The notes beneath the pieces were generated by a model. It had not been told where the DNA came from, did not search any database, and saw only the letters and a list, made by a program, of their open reading frames with translations. A program made the translations under genes and the position numbers. Of a DNA stretch of 64,000 nt, positions 25,151-33,668 are shown piece after piece (within the stretch, counting starts at the first letter, position 1; each line of letters starts with the position of its first letter). The stretch lies in the NCBI GenBank assembly GCA_039105265.1, contig JAPFFF010000002.1, positions 4,588,001 to 4,652,000 of the forward strand. Direction: 5' to 3'. The DNA is from Tritrichomonas musculus. Lineage: Eukaryota; Parabasalia; Tritrichomonadida; Tritrichomonadidae.

Positions 25151-25357
25151 ATGTCAAACCAAGCGGAACAATTAAGCACCCTCATTAATAGAATCAATAA
25201 AAAGCTAAAAGGATGGATTCCTGCATTAAAATACCTCTACGATAATGATGATATCATAGATGAAGTACTAAAAGAGATAAATCACTTTATTAAACAGCTA
25301 AAGAAATTCAACGGTCCTGAACAATTAATAGCTGAACTTGAAGAACTCATTTATTAG
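25151..25357 (+). CDS. 68-aa helical protein at the left end of B
   Basis: MSNQAEQLSTLINRINKKLK begins a short, Lys/Glu-rich, entirely helical protein ending in LIAELEELIY. There is a T-rich promoter-like stretch (TTTTTTATTTTTTTATC) just before it. It converges on the coiled-coil gene with an 11-bp overlap. No counterpart in A, C or B' is seen. Function unknown; a weak call because the frame is short and unique. Confidence 0.5.
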   Translation: MSNQAEQLSTLINRINKKLKGWIPALKYLYDNDDIIDEVLKEINHFIKQLKKFNGPEQLIAELEELIY

Positions 25358-25574
25358 ACAATTCATTTAATTCATTCTCAAGCTGATGAACTTTATTTTT
25401 GAGGCTGTTGATGTCTTCGATAAGAGACTCACGAACGGCGAGACCGTCTGAGCCAAGCATTCCCGATTTGATATTGTTGAGACATTGTTTGTAATCATAA
25501 CACTTTTCTTTCAAGTTTCGTTTGATTCGTTTTAATTCCGGTATTTCTTTCTTGTATTCTGTTAGTTCACTCAT
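25347..25574 (-). CDS. 75-aa coiled-coil protein (B homologue of the 77-aa protein)
   Basis: MSELTEYKKEIPELKRIKRN and the core GMLGSDGLAVRESLIEDINS match the 77-aa proteins of A and C. The C-terminal leucine heptad is also kept. It is the inverted equivalent of 4,308-4,541 and diverges from the next gene with 14 bp between start codons, the tightest such pair here. Function unknown. Confidence 0.75.
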   Translation of the reverse strand: MSELTEYKKEIPELKRIKRNLKEKCYDYKQCLNNIKSGMLGSDGLAVRESLIEDINSLKNKVHQLENELNELSNK

Positions 25575-25588
25575 TTAATAACAATTAA

Positions 25589-25822
25589 ATGTCTGTTATT
25601 AATCAAATGAGAACCGTTCATGATGATAAACACAAAAACCATTTCGATAGATTACAATTAACGATGCAAAAGAATAGAACAAAAATAAACTCAGCTCCGA
25701 CAGTGAAATGTTATAATGAAAAAGGTAATGTATTTCATGAACCACAGCCAAAAACGACTAAATCATTAAATCATCATGATTCACTTAATCATTCTGTGGT
25801 TGTCAGGAGCAACAACATTTAA
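25589..25822 (+). CDS. 77-aa conserved His/Lys-rich protein (B homologue)
   Basis: MSVINQMRTVHDDKHKNHFD. It aligns with the A and C 75-aa proteins at HFDRLQLTMQKNRTK, the APTVKCYNEKGNVFHEP block and the HHDSLNHSVVVRSNNI end. Its 3' end overlaps the convergent coiled-coil gene by 42 bp (4 bp in A and C). Confidence 0.7.
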   Translation: MSVINQMRTVHDDKHKNHFDRLQLTMQKNRTKINSAPTVKCYNEKGNVFHEPQPKTTKSLNHHDSLNHSVVVRSNNI

Positions 25823-26311
25823 AAAGTATTCATTAATGACTTTTGATTGCTGATCAACAACATTTGAAAGCTTATTGATATGTTCTTCAAGTATTTTATT
25901 TTTATCGATGAGCTGTTTAATGATGATATCAACGTGAATCAACTTACTGTCAAACAAATCGCGAAGTTCATCGGTTTTGGAAGATATCGCATCAACTGTT
26001 TCTCTCAGAATAATAATATCAGCGGTGATATTGTCATTCTCAAGTGTTTTAGTGATTGTATTCCCGACTTTCTTCAAATAAATGTCTCCGTCACATCGTT
26101 TTCCGTCTTTGCAATTACGTTTTGTGATTTTGTATTCATTTCCGTCATTAGTGATGATTTTATAAATCTTGTTCAAATAGTTAGTAGTTTGTGATTTCAT
26201 TTGATCAATATTTTTATGACAGAACAAATCGAATTCTTCAAGAGATTTAAATACTTTAACTTCATTTCTGTTTTCATTTATTATTTTAACTTCATTGATG
26301 TTTTCATTCAT
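25781..26311 (-). CDS. 176-aa coiled-coil protein (B homologue)
   Basis: Shares FKSLEEFDLFCHKNIDQM and TTNYLNKIYKIIT with the A and C proteins, then has a longer C-terminal coiled coil (DAISSKTDELRDLFDSKLIH, KLSNVVDQQSKVIN). Begins with two imperfect repeats, INEVKIINENRNEVKVF. It lies between the amphipathic gene and the His/Lys-rich gene in the same relative order as A, but the block as a whole is inverted. Confidence 0.72.
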   Translation of the reverse strand: MNENINEVKIINENRNEVKVFKSLEEFDLFCHKNIDQMKSQTTNYLNKIYKIITNDGNEYKITKRNCKDGKRCDGDIYLKKVGNTITKTLENDNITADIIILRETVDAISSKTDELRDLFDSKLIHVDIIIKQLIDKNKILEEHINKLSNVVDQQSKVINEYFLNVVAPDNHRMIK

Positions 26312-26343
26312 TTGAGTTTATGATAAAACGTTTATAGATATCA

Positions 26344-26595
26344 TTAAACTTTATCTAATATTGACTTTCCGACCGTTCCAACTCGACCTACCGTACTTAA
26401 ACCTGTATCAATAGTGTCAATCACTTGACCGACGCCTGGAATGAATTTCGTTATCGGTTTAACTTTATCGATAATCTGTTTTCCGACATCAACGACTTTA
26501 GGGATGTTATCAACAATCTTTGTTGCTACATCTTTGATTTTGTTTCCGAACTTCTTGAAACCGTTCTTTATCTTATTGAATATGCCTATACCCAT
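26344..26595 (-). CDS. small basic amphipathic virion-type protein, element B (83 aa)
   Basis: MGIGIFNKIKNGFKKFGNKI, then FIPGVGQVIDTIDTGLSTVG and KSILDKV at the end. Same length and start as the A and C copies despite strong DNA divergence, so the whole protein is constrained. Divergent from MCP over 52 bp. Confidence 0.72.
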   Translation of the reverse strand: MGIGIFNKIKNGFKKFGNKIKDVATKIVDNIPKVVDVGKQIIDKVKPITKFIPGVGQVIDTIDTGLSTVGRVGTVGKSILDKV

Positions 26596-26647
26596 TTAAA
26601 GAGTAAATAAAAGAGATAATATATTGATTCTTTTTATTAAATCATAA

Positions 26648-28516
26648 ATGTTATATCGTAATGAGAGATCACATAACCATCAAATCGAAACAGGAAATGT
26701 ATTGCATGCATTTGAAGAGATGCGTCACATGATTAACGTTAATGACGGAACACGTTCATTTTCATTCAGAACTGTTGACTGTCATGATCAGCCCGCACCG
26801 TTTACAGCCGGTCAATACTCACAAATCAGTTTAACTCATCCTGATCATTTCATAAGTGATGTTGACAAAGGATTTCTAACATTTCATGTCAAACTAGATT
26901 TACAGTTGAATACCGATCTTGATAAATTGCGAACCATTGAAGACCCTCAACACTTCTACAAACTGTTTGTCGGCTTCAAATCATCAAATCAGTTGTTCGA
27001 TCGTTTAGAGATTCTACATAATAATGTTAATGTCGGATATCAACAGAATGAATGTGTTCGTGAAGGTTTCTTATATTCTGCACTTAAACCAGAAACAGAA
27101 AAGAAAAGACGTAGATTCGTTCATTCTTTATGGGAAAATGTAAGTCAATATTCACAAACAATGGCAGGAACGTATGTAAATCTGATGAATTTCAAAGAGA
27201 ACGGAAGAGCACAAGTTGAATTTGATTTAAACCTTCCGTTTGATGACTTACTAGCATTACAGGCATTTGATCTGTTCCCTAACGGAATCATCGGTGATTT
27301 ATCAATTCGTTTTCAAGTCAGCCCCGCCGGTCTTGTTTGGGCTGTTATTGATCCGTATGTAGTTGCTGAAACAAAAGCATTTCTCGAAGATGATGAATCT
27401 GTTTCTGCTGAATCATTAGATAAACTTCGTGATTTAAAGGTTCGCGGTAAACTTAAACGTCAATTCACACAAATCGGTAATGAAGCAACCATTCCTTCCG
27501 TGTTTGATCAAACACTTACAATCAAATATCAAAGAATACATGCCGGTAATCCTGTTGAGGAAGATGAAACACCAAAAGAAGTTGTATTTCATTACACAAC
27601 TGATGATTATGAGAAGTTTCATGTGAAAGAGTCTGATGTTAATAAAGGATCGTTTGCAGAAATGATAGCATCGGCAAATCCCGATGCTCCGTTAGCTCCG
27701 GGCGATGTTGTTAAAATCTTAGAAACAAAACATAAAGACATTGAATATTCAAACGGTGTTGCAACATTGACCTGCAATCAAATGACAATCACTCTTTGCA
27801 AATCAAACATGCAGGGCTACGGTGTTTGTGAAGCAACACGTCAAGGTATTGAAAACATTTTACGTGAAGGCTTAGTAATTCCTTCACAGAAGGTTGATTA
27901 TCATGCATTTCCGATTGCTGCAGCCGCAAACGGAATCAAATCAACATTGAACATACCTTTGATTAACGTTACAACGATATCGGTTCTGTTTCCAAAGCAT
28001 CATAATGATTTGACTGTATTTGAAAACCCTGTTTATCAAAACTGTTATTTGAACATAGGCGGTAAGAACTTCCCTGACGAGAACGTAGATACCATCGGTG
28101 CAAGATTCTTTGAAAATCAATTGACTGCCGGTGATTTAGACGCAATTACACTTCAATGTACAAAGGAATTTGAAGATTCATTTACTATGCCAAAGAACGA
28201 CTCACGAGGTAATCGATACAAAAACACTTTGTCTGATGCAACATCATTTGTATTCAATATTCAAACTGAAAGATCATCTGCAGGTTATTGTTATGACGGA
28301 CTTGACGGAGGTTTTGGTAATGTTCAAATTCAAATCAACGGTCAACCAATTCACACAGGTGTGAACGATACATATTATAATGTAAATGAAGAAGGTACAG
28401 TTCATCCACCCCCCTGTCAGTTATGTTTGTGCCGTGATACATACTTTAAATTATCTCTCGAAGGTTTAGAATACGTTGATGATGAAACGCCAAAAGGTTC
28501 GCAAGCTAATGAATAA
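26648..28516 (+). CDS. MCP: major capsid protein, double-jelly-roll type, element B
   Basis: 622 aa, start MLYRNERSHNHQIETGN. The capsid core is highly conserved with A and C even where the DNA has drifted (FVGFKSSNQLFDRLEILHNN, LFPNGIIGDLSIRFQVSPAG, KVDYHAFPIAAAANGIKS). The segment about 277-371 (from GNEATIPSVF to VATLTCNQMTI) is unrelated in sequence to the same segment in A and C. An inverted-repeat unit (28,523-28,571) begins 7 bp after the stop codon and separates the gene from integrase. Confidence 0.87.
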   Translation: MLYRNERSHNHQIETGNVLHAFEEMRHMINVNDGTRSFSFRTVDCHDQPAPFTAGQYSQISLTHPDHFISDVDKGFLTFHVKLDLQLNTDLDKLRTIEDPQHFYKLFVGFKSSNQLFDRLEILHNNVNVGYQQNECVREGFLYSALKPETEKKRRRFVHSLWENVSQYSQTMAGTYVNLMNFKENGRAQVEFDLNLPFDDLLALQAFDLFPNGIIGDLSIRFQVSPAGLVWAVIDPYVVAETKAFLEDDESVSAESLDKLRDLKVRGKLKRQFTQIGNEATIPSVFDQTLTIKYQRIHAGNPVEEDETPKEVVFHYTTDDYEKFHVKESDVNKGSFAEMIASANPDAPLAPGDVVKILETKHKDIEYSNGVATLTCNQMTITLCKSNMQGYGVCEATRQGIENILREGLVIPSQKVDYHAFPIAAAANGIKSTLNIPLINVTTISVLFPKHHNDLTVFENPVYQNCYLNIGGKNFPDENVDTIGARFFENQLTAGDLDAITLQCTKEFEDSFTMPKNDSRGNRYKNTLSDATSFVFNIQTERSSAGYCYDGLDGGFGNVQIQINGQPIHTGVNDTYYNVNEEGTVHPPPCQLCLCRDTYFKLSLEGLEYVDDETPKGSQANE

Positions 28517-28522
28517 ATAAAC

Positions 28523-28571
28523 TGATTTCGATTGAAGGTTAAAATTACCCCTTTCTATATCTCTTTTTATT
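28523..28571 (+). repeat. inverted-repeat arm, left edge of the integrase-PolB block in B
   Basis: TGATTTCGATTGAAGGTTAA and onward, 49 bp, matches the reverse complement of 43,021-43,069 at 45 of 49 positions. The related AAGGTTAAAAATATCTCTTT unit is found at 35,859, 37,006 and 37,143. Confidence 0.85.
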
Positions 28572-28635
28572 TTTGTGATTCTTTGACTGTTTCCGTTCAC
28601 GGGCGGCATTTGAAGGCTTTATTTTTGCGATCAAA

Positions 28636-29751
28636 ATGAATGAATACATCGAAGACATAGCGAGTGCACGCAGCTACAAAGAATCAATTAATTATCCTTT
28701 CAAATCTAAATACAAGTACATCAAAGACACAAACATTAAAACCGAGCCCTATATTAAGGATTTCCGATTGAAAACAGTAAAGAAACTATCAAAACCTGAC
28801 TTCTCATTTGAGCCTCATTGTTGGGAAATGGATATAATGTTTGCATTAAACAAAGCTTATCTCGTCCTAATCAATGTAAACACGAAATACTTAATTGTTG
28901 AACCGATTGCTGACAGAACGGAGTTAACTATAATCAAAGTAATTGATAAACTAGTTAATAAAAGGAATATCAGAATCGAAACAATTAAATGTGATGGTGA
29001 ACAGGCTTTTATATCAAATGCATTCAAAAGTTATTGCAACGGAGACGAAAGATACCAATCAAACAAACCGTCAATTAAATTCAAAGCCCCAAACAAAATA
29101 AAGTTAATCATTGATGATTCACCTTTCACGAACGCACATAAATGTGTTGATGCAGTAATCAGAACATTACGAAATGCTTTCGGTCAGTCACAACAACGAA
29201 TGACAAACAATGTATTGATACAACAAACGGTTAAATGGTACAATAACACACCTCATTCATCTCTTCGTTTATTGAATCCTTTATACACATCATTTGATGA
29301 AGAAACTGATGAATACCTTGACAAACGGCAATCAAAATACATTTATCTAACACCTCAACAGATGCAAGACGACCGCGACCTTGAATGGCAATACATAAGA
29401 GCAAAATCAATGCAATTGAAAGAGATTCAACAAAAACAACGATTTAAAGGTCTTCTGTCATATAAACCAAAAAATATAATACTCATTCACACCGATTACG
29501 CGAAAACAGAAAAGAAACATGAAAAGCGAAGAAGAGTGTTCAATGAACTTGCTGAATTCATTTGTTATGAATCAGGAAACGTTAAATGTAAACTATTAAA
29601 TCCTTTACGTCAAACTAACAAAACACTGAAGAATAAAACAATAATAACAGTTCCTATCATGTACACAAAATATGTTTGTTCATCAATAGATACTTTGAAT
29701 GATGATTATAAAATATTCTTTTTGACTTATAAAACGCAAAATGAAAGCTAA
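28636..29751 (+). CDS. INT: Polinton integrase, element B (371 aa)
   Basis: Core motifs WEMDIMFALNKAYLVLINVN, IKCDGEQAF and VDAVIRTLRNAFGQ, then YNNTPHSSLRLLNP and a basic C-terminal part ending in TVPIMYTKYV. Shorter than the A and C enzymes mainly in the loop between the second and third acidic blocks. The promoter-like CTTTATTTTTGCGATCAAA precedes the ATG. The next gene starts inside the 3' end (11-bp overlap). Confidence 0.88.
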   Translation: MNEYIEDIASARSYKESINYPFKSKYKYIKDTNIKTEPYIKDFRLKTVKKLSKPDFSFEPHCWEMDIMFALNKAYLVLINVNTKYLIVEPIADRTELTIIKVIDKLVNKRNIRIETIKCDGEQAFISNAFKSYCNGDERYQSNKPSIKFKAPNKIKLIIDDSPFTNAHKCVDAVIRTLRNAFGQSQQRMTNNVLIQQTVKWYNNTPHSSLRLLNPLYTSFDEETDEYLDKRQSKYIYLTPQQMQDDRDLEWQYIRAKSMQLKEIQQKQRFKGLLSYKPKNIILIHTDYAKTEKKHEKRRRVFNELAEFICYESGNVKCKLLNPLRQTNKTLKNKTIITVPIMYTKYVCSSIDTLNDDYKIFFLTYKTQNES

Positions 29752-30091
29752 ACAAGCAATCACAAAACGATACTATCACACACAAACAAAAGATTTTAAT
29801 CTTCCTGATGACTTCGTTTATAGTCGCAACAAGAAGTACATTGTTGTTCAGTATTGCGGGGCTGTTGTCAATCAACATATTGTCGGTGATTTGATGGTTC
29901 ATTCAGATATAGTTGAATTCATGCCTTTCTGCGACCATTTCATTATGCTTGCTAACAGAAGACAAACCAAATACCGTAAATATGAGTGTCTGAACAACAC
30001 AAAGAAAGAATACAGGTTATGGTTCACAGACATGAAAGGAAACGTTATTGAACCTGAATCATTTATATTCAGTTGTTTATTAATTTATTGA
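29741..30091 (+). CDS. 116-aa conserved beta-rich protein (B homologue of the 110-aa protein)
   Basis: After a short Lys-rich lead it aligns end to end with the A and C proteins: FVYSRNKKYIVVQYCG, GDLMVHSDIVEF, MLANRRQTKYRKYE and LWFTDMKGNVIEPESFIF. Its retention right after integrase in both lineages points to linked expression. Confidence 0.72.
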   Translation: MKAKQAITKRYYHTQTKDFNLPDDFVYSRNKKYIVVQYCGAVVNQHIVGDLMVHSDIVEFMPFCDHFIMLANRRQTKYRKYECLNNTKKEYRLWFTDMKGNVIEPESFIFSCLLIY

Positions 30092-30104
30092 AGTATCAAA
30101 GAAT

Positions 30105-31070
30105 ATGTTTAATAATCTCGGTAATTTGTTTAAAACAAAGGAACAAATCGAGAGAGAAGAACGAGAGAAAGCGATACGTATACAAAGACAGAAAGTCCGT
30201 GAACGGGCACGTGATATAAGAAATAAAGCATATGAAGTACAACATATTGGAAATGCAAATGCACAATTATATCAAACACAAGCTAATGTATTGAGGACTC
30301 AATTACCACCGAGAACTAATTTACTGGATTACCAAAGACAAACAAATAATTTGGTATTAAATGAACAACAGGAACATAATGATTTTCGTTTGAAAAGAAA
30401 GCTGCAAGATTATCAATACATTAATCGAAATCAACATATTGATGATGTTCAAGAGGAATGCCGGAAGACGAAACAAACGTGTTTCGGAAATCAACCACCA
30501 CCACAAATGAATCAATTTAATCAACCGCCACAGACATCAACATACTCAATACCTGTTATCAATTCACCTCCACAAACACCAAAAATAAATAAACATATTC
30601 AATTTGCTGACGCGACTACATCACCGTATCTGAAGGATTTCGGGACATCTCCCTACAAATCACCCCCACAAACAAATAAGTTTGCTAATGCTGCAACATC
30701 TCCTTTCAAATCACCACAAAATGAAGAAGTATCATTTGCAAATGCGAAAGTTTATCATGTATCTTCTTCATCTGACGACGATAATGATAACCCGCCAATA
30801 AAGTACGGATGGATTGCTTTCAGTGATGATGAATCACCTCAACCGTATTCAATAAGAAAAACATTTTCATCTTCATCTGATTCATTACTTTCTGATTCAT
30901 CTTCCGATACATTCCCTAATGGTTCACCAAAAAATAAAAAACAAAGTGATTCAAAGGGTAAACACAGTAAAAAACAAACGAATTCACAACCGTTTCCAAT
31001 ACATAATGATTCTTTAAATACTGCGGGCAGTGACTCAACGAGAAGGAGGAGAAGAAGAAGACCGTCATAA
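30105..31070 (+). CDS. 321-aa disordered charged protein (positional replacement of the 493/511-aa gene)
   Basis: N-terminal 60 residues form a highly charged helix (KEQIEREEREKAIRIQRQKV); the rest is Pro/Gln/Ser-rich low complexity with a NSPPQTPKINKHIQFADATT stretch and a Ser/Asp-rich tail ending RRRRRRRPS. It occupies the slot between the 116-aa gene and the convergent Asp-loop gene, where A and C have a protein with a beta-rich head. The head is missing here and only the disordered, basic-tailed character is shared. Function unknown. Confidence 0.65.
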   Translation: MFNNLGNLFKTKEQIEREEREKAIRIQRQKVRERARDIRNKAYEVQHIGNANAQLYQTQANVLRTQLPPRTNLLDYQRQTNNLVLNEQQEHNDFRLKRKLQDYQYINRNQHIDDVQEECRKTKQTCFGNQPPPQMNQFNQPPQTSTYSIPVINSPPQTPKINKHIQFADATTSPYLKDFGTSPYKSPPQTNKFANAATSPFKSPQNEEVSFANAKVYHVSSSSDDDNDNPPIKYGWIAFSDDESPQPYSIRKTFSSSSDSLLSDSSSDTFPNGSPKNKKQSDSKGKHSKKQTNSQPFPIHNDSLNTAGSDSTRRRRRRRPS

Positions 31071-31256
31071 AAATAAAATCATCATTTTGCAAAAGAGGTT
31101 CAAGGTAGCTTCATCAAATAATCATTAATTTATTTTTATTTATTCAGGTACTTTGATATCATATCCTTCTGCTGCTGATAGTCTCTCAAGCTTTTGTTTA
31201 GACATTTGAATCTTATATTCAATATATCCGCAACCCTTACCGTAAACTTCATCAAT

Positions 31257-33647
31257 TCAGACGGCGATATTATTATTTGAAACCTCCTTTAACGTTTGAA
31301 TATCTGTCGGGCTAGCAACATTGATGTAAGCTATTGTTTCATTAACATCAGTACCTGCGGGTGCAACTTTCTGAATTAAGTAATTAATGTTTTCGATAAT
31401 GGTCTTAAACTCAGGATTCCAGTTATTAATATCTCTAGACCATTTACCGGTTTCGAAGACGATTGTCTTTTTAGATTTGTTTATGAACTCTTGTATGAGA
31501 GTAATACATTTCTTGTTATAATCAGATTTTTGTGTTTTCCTGTAATTCATCCATTCAACGTAATTCATTGGCTTCAAATTATGTTCTGTTTCAATTGCTT
31601 TCTTAACGGGATTATCAAAGTGATATACAAATAATGCATTTGATATAGTAAGATAATTAACAACTTTTGATAACGGATGTATTTCACTGAATATCTCCCA
31701 ATAAACCTTCCATATCTTAGAAAAGAGACTACTCCAGAATGAATTTGGTGATGCTCTGGTGCTGACTCTTGGTTTTCCTAATCTCAAATCAGAATAGTAT
31801 TGAATGTACGGAGCGAGTCGTGTTTTGCTTGAGTCTTGAAGAATATATTTACCTGTATTCCAATCGATTTTGTCTTTGCTTTTCTCAAACATTTCATCAA
31901 GCCAGACATTAAACGGTAATTTCTTTCGTTCTTCTGGTGTAGTAACCATTGTTTTCCAAACCTTCTTGTAAGGAGAAGCAAATACAAGCTTGTATCCGTT
32001 AATGATTTGTGGAACACCTCGTTTATCAACTAATATAATATCATCAACTTTATCACCGTTCAGGTCTGTTATTTCAATCTCTCCTGACGGGTCTTTAGCG
32101 TTAGTAGGAAGTAATCTGTATTTTGGTTTTCCGTCCGGGTCAAGATGTGTGTGACAATAAACTTTTGCCTGGTCTCGTGTAGCGGCTGAAGGAATGTATT
32201 TAACTCTGTAATTTCCGTTAATGATTATATCAAGGAAGTTTTGTTTGTAAAATGAGCTGTTTTGTGTGTGTGATTGAATATCTAAGTTCCCGAATTTACC
32301 GATATTGCTAAGAACTGTCGGAGCATCTCTGTTTTCACGTTTACCTGTTGTTTTGATTTCTTGTTTGTATTGTTGCAATAATCGTTGAATTTCTTCTTCA
32401 GATGTTGGTGACTCAAATGCTGCTCCTTTCTTAAAACGTGATTCATCGAAAGTATTAAGCTTACCGAACTTAACTTTTTTGGCAGGTCTCTTTACACGTT
32501 CATTGTACTGTTGAAACGTTTCATTAAGTTCTGTTTCATCATCCTCGTTAGCAATAAATGTTGTATCATCATTCATTTTATTACTCGAAAAATTATTATT
32601 ATTATTGTTTGTTATTGGTTTGATTGATGGTGGTTTGATTGGTTGTATGACATCAGAGCCTTTGATAGGTTTTCTATTAATGATTGTGTCAAACACTCTG
32701 AAGAATGATGATAAGCCTGTAATTGATTTTCGTTCACTGGCGATATCAATGTTTCTCTTCATCTTGTCTCTAATAGTTTCTAGTGTTTGATGTAATGCAT
32801 CAACGTTTTCCTTTGCTTGTTCATCAAGTTTGTTTTGTGGTTTCTTTGCTGCTTCATAACATCTTGGAAGTACTTTGATCCAGGGTTGATTATAGCCTAA
32901 TTGCTCAAGCAATTCTATATCATCATCTACCTGATCGTAAGGAGACAGCAACAAGGATGATAGGTTATCTTCTTCTTCTTCTTCTGGTTCCGGGAAGTTG
33001 AATGATATTGACGGAAGGGAATCTTCTTGCTCTAAAAAACTTGTATTCAGTAATTCATCAGAATCACTCGGAGTTATGCGTTTTCTTCTCGGAGTTCTTC
33101 GTTTATTGCTGTCAGGTGTTGGTTCATGTATGCTGGTTCTCTTTCTTCTTCCTTTGGTGGTTTGTGGTGTTTGAATCTTTCGCGGAGGTTTGATGGGTGA
33201 TGAACGAAAACCGTCAGAACTATAATTCAAATCATCGTTGACAACAATATTAAAGTAATTGATAATGATATCAAGACTTTTTTTGTCTGTTGTGTACTCT
33301 CTTAAACTAAGGAATTGATTACCTTTACTTTTAATTCCTGCATTGATTTTGTTCATCAATGAAACAAATCGTCGAAACTTAACTTTCATTTCACGAATCT
33401 TTCCGACACTTCTTCCTGTATATTCATTGTTTTGTATCAAATACAACAAATTAATTAATTCATCGGGGTGTTCTAGTTTGTATGTATTGAGAAACGTTTT
33501 CTTAAAATAATCTATCGGGTCCTCTAGTTCATCTTCTTCATCATCAGGTTTAGATACCTCACTGTCAAATACAGAATCATCATCAATATTACCACTTAAA
33601 TCTAATTCAAAGCTATCAGATGAATTATTTTTATCTTGTTTTGACAT
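31257..33647 (-). CDS. Asp-loop conserved protein, element B (about 796 aa)
   Basis: Acidic, disordered N-terminus (SKQDKNNSSDSFELDLSGNI), a helical domain, a basic stretch, then the domain shared with A and C: GNYRVKYIPSAATRDQA, ITDLNGDKVDDIILVDKRG (about 532) and INGYKLVFASPYKKVWK, followed by LSPNS-like RASPNSFWSSLFSKIW. The Asp-rich loop resembles an EF-hand or dockerin calcium site. It is divergent from the fiber gene over 21 bp. The gene may be affected by a break. Function unknown. Confidence 0.7.
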   Translation of the reverse strand: MSKQDKNNSSDSFELDLSGNIDDDSVFDSEVSKPDDEEDELEDPIDYFKKTFLNTYKLEHPDELINLLYLIQNNEYTGRSVGKIREMKVKFRRFVSLMNKINAGIKSKGNQFLSLREYTTDKKSLDIIINYFNIVVNDDLNYSSDGFRSSPIKPPRKIQTPQTTKGRRKRTSIHEPTPDSNKRRTPRRKRITPSDSDELLNTSFLEQEDSLPSISFNFPEPEEEEEDNLSSLLLSPYDQVDDDIELLEQLGYNQPWIKVLPRCYEAAKKPQNKLDEQAKENVDALHQTLETIRDKMKRNIDIASERKSITGLSSFFRVFDTIINRKPIKGSDVIQPIKPPSIKPITNNNNNNFSSNKMNDDTTFIANEDDETELNETFQQYNERVKRPAKKVKFGKLNTFDESRFKKGAAFESPTSEEEIQRLLQQYKQEIKTTGKRENRDAPTVLSNIGKFGNLDIQSHTQNSSFYKQNFLDIIINGNYRVKYIPSAATRDQAKVYCHTHLDPDGKPKYRLLPTNAKDPSGEIEITDLNGDKVDDIILVDKRGVPQIINGYKLVFASPYKKVWKTMVTTPEERKKLPFNVWLDEMFEKSKDKIDWNTGKYILQDSSKTRLAPYIQYYSDLRLGKPRVSTRASPNSFWSSLFSKIWKVYWEIFSEIHPLSKVVNYLTISNALFVYHFDNPVKKAIETEHNLKPMNYVEWMNYRKTQKSDYNKKCITLIQEFINKSKKTIVFETGKWSRDINNWNPEFKTIIENINYLIQKVAPAGTDVNETIAYINVASPTDIQTLKEVSNNNIAV

Positions 33648-33668
33648 TGTTTAGTTTCTAATAAATTG

